Source: Thysanoteuthis rhombus (Eukaryota > Mollusca > Cephalopoda > Oegopsida > Thysanoteuthidae). From it: a stretch of DNA of 64,000 nucleotides. Below the pieces are notes generated by a model that was not told the origin of the DNA, did no database searches, and saw nothing but the letters and a program-made list of their open reading frames with translations. The position numbers and the translations under genes are program-made. Below, in pieces: positions 62,505 through 64,000 of this stretch. The DNA lies in assembly GCA_963457665.1 (NCBI GenBank), contig OY735224.1, forward strand, positions 51,386,429-51,450,428, in the 5' to 3' direction. Every line of letters begins with the position of its first letter. Position 1 is the first letter of the stretch.

Positions 62505-62980
62505 TTAATCATTTAATAGAAACCATCAAGTTTTTTGGCAGCATGTGATCTATTAGGTAATCAAAGTTACAACTCACGCCTTTTTTGGGCAGTGATCACT
62601 AAAAAAAGTCTCAATTTTAAAAAAACAGGCAGACACAAACTGAGAGACCAATTTAGCATAAAACTACATTGCAAATTAAAACCCCCCACCAACTAAAATC
62701 CTAAAAGAAAAAAAAAAGAAGTTTTTTCTGGATAAAGAATGAACCTTGAAAATTTCATCCCTCTAGCTCCATTGGTGCAGCACGTACGCGGAATACATAT
62801 ATAGCCAGCCAGACCAGTTTGAAAACTGAGAGAAACCCATGATGACAGTTTTGGTAGACGGTTACTAACAGTAAGAGAAATAGGTCTGGTTTGTCATCCA
62901 ATAGAAAATGTCACATGACCAACATCTTTCGGCAGCATGCCATGTTGGGGGCGATCAATAAATGAGATACTTCTTTTTTT
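62505..62980 (+). repeat. Dispersed repeat, TTGGTCACGTGAC family, near full length
   Basis: It contains TTTTTTGGCAGCATGTGATC, GACCAATTTAGCATAAAACT, CCATTGGTGCAGCACGTACG, ACATATATAGCCAGCCAGAC and a second CCAACATCTTTCGGCAGCAT block. It appears to be one copy with a duplicated 5' part. Confidence 0.6.
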
Positions 62981-63119
62981 GTCTTATGTTTGATCACTAA
63001 AAAGTATGAATTCACAATTCACTACCTTGAAAGAACAGGTACTTGACGAAGGTTTTAACAAAACATTATTAATTTTAATAATCCATACCTGTCACGAGAA
63101 TTCTTGAATAAAAGGCTTT

Positions 63120-63420
63120 GGTAACCAGTTATTCGAAAACACTAACAGGTCCGATTTACCCACGAGAACAGGATGCGACCCAAAGTCAGTTTAACGCAGG
63201 GATACCACACGTGAACATTTAGGTAGAACCATCAAAAAATTCTCTTTAGTTTTCGCAACTATTACTGCAAAGACATAAGAGTGTTGGTCTTGAGGTCTCT
63301 GGTCAAATTCTGAGCCCCTTGGGATTGACTCCACAGAGCAGTACCAGGCCTCATGGGGCAAAACCCCAATAGGCCATGGCACCACAACTGCATCCGTCTA
63401 GTCTTAAATGTTCATGTGAA
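63120..63420 (-). repeat. Third copy of the 2.7-kb dispersed repeat
   Basis: On the minus strand it holds TTGGGGTTTTGCCCCATGAG, CTGGTACTGCTCTGTGGAG and GCGAAAACTAAAGAGAATTT in the same order as at 2715-2960. It continues further at the 3' side to GTTCTCGTGGGTAAATCGGA. Confidence 0.65.
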
Positions 63421-63544
63421 AGACGCAATGAACTAACAGGTTAGGTGAAGTGGACTGACCCATTTTTAGTGCAGTGGTGGGGTACATTATCACTGACGAT
63501 GAAAAAATAATTAATATTATGGTTGTTAGCAGAAAAAATTACTG

Positions 63545-63890
63545 GGACTGAAAACTCAATGTTGCAAACATACAAAATATCTTTGCACTAGTTTGACTGC
63601 CAAAAGGTGCTAAAAATGCTAAATTTTAAAAAATTGCCAAAAGTGGCCAAATAAAACCAAAAAGATGCTGAAAAAACCTTGGACACTAATTTGGTGAATT
63701 TTGCACTGCCAAACTATTTATTTGTGAAAGATCAAATTCCAATCTCAAGATGGAGCTAAATCAAAAAATAGCCAAAAAATCTCCAAAAGATGCTAAAAAC
63801 GGTTTTAAAAATGGCTAAAATAATTAAGCCCATCCATGCTAATTCAGTGATTTTTTACTTTATTCGTCAAAGATGAAATCCAATGTCAAG
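63545..63890 (+). repeat. GGCCAAAATG repeat family, copy near window end
   Basis: CTAAAAATGC, GCCAAAAGTGGCCAAATA, TTTTGCACTGCCAAACTATT and TGGAGCTAAATCAAAAAATA recur as at 58725-59200. The remaining bases to 64000 show no exon or other element. Confidence 0.6.
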
Positions 63891-64000
63891 ACAGGGATTT
63901 TACACCCATGTAATTTGGTAAAAATACACGTCATTTACTGAATCGGTTCACGAGTGGCTCTGGGAGAAATAATTCAAACCATGTTTCGAGTGGTCCATCT

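Overview
This is a window of an AT-rich animal nuclear genome: spliced genes with GT-AG introns, polyadenylation signals, and many retrotransposons, DNA transposons and satellites. The repeat mixture (RTE-type LINE tails, Penelope-like remnants, tRNA-derived SINEs, hAT and mariner pieces, and words such as TTATCTCCCCTT) suggests a mollusc or another lophotrochozoan. The species cannot be fixed from the window, and this assignment is an inference.

Two protein-coding genes are supported, arranged tail to tail. On the + strand, positions 618-17317 hold the last twelve exons of NDUFS1, the 75-kDa iron-sulfur subunit of mitochondrial complex I. They encode 534 residues in one uninterrupted reading frame across all splice junctions. 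The N-terminal exons (2Fe-2S domain and most iron-sulfur ligands) lie before the window. On the - strand, positions 62463-51548 hold the last seven exons of a NOSTRIN-like gene (F-BAR end, REM-1-like region, linker, C-terminal SH3 domain), 271 residues ending in a stop. Its 5' exons lie beyond position 64000. The two genes have unrelated functions and no sign of shared regulation.

The 34 kb between them (17.3-51.5 kb) has no recognisable host gene. It holds solo and degenerate transposon copies: RTE LINE tails on both strands, one with an inverted 5' part; hAT termini; a mariner-like transposase remnant; a TA-flanked DNA transposon; LTR-like segments; several tRNA-derived SINEs; and a roughly 1.9-kb palindromic element. 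Between and inside these are tandem arrays: a 3-kb array of ~115-bp half-units (26.2-29.2 kb), a 39-bp HindIII-site satellite (37.7-39.0 kb), a 110-bp array (49.1-49.9 kb) and a 30-bp array (51.1-51.4 kb). The introns hold a 117-bp array (7.2-8.25 kb) and a ~320-bp tandem array of a tRNA-SINE-like unit (55.4-56.7 kb).

The most notable signal is a set of short motifs with the layout of minimal type I hammerhead ribozymes: CTGANGA, a helix, GAAA, a short palindrome, then a closing stem I. Two copies are intact over 44 nt, one diverged copy has a compensatory change in stem I, and others are decayed. One intact copy sits in an inverted-repeat element enclosing a tRNA-like SINE. Other notable points are a decayed duplicate of NDUFS1 exon 6 in intron 8, long open frames that are artefacts of repeat units divisible by three, and a perfect hairpin consistent with a templated mutation.
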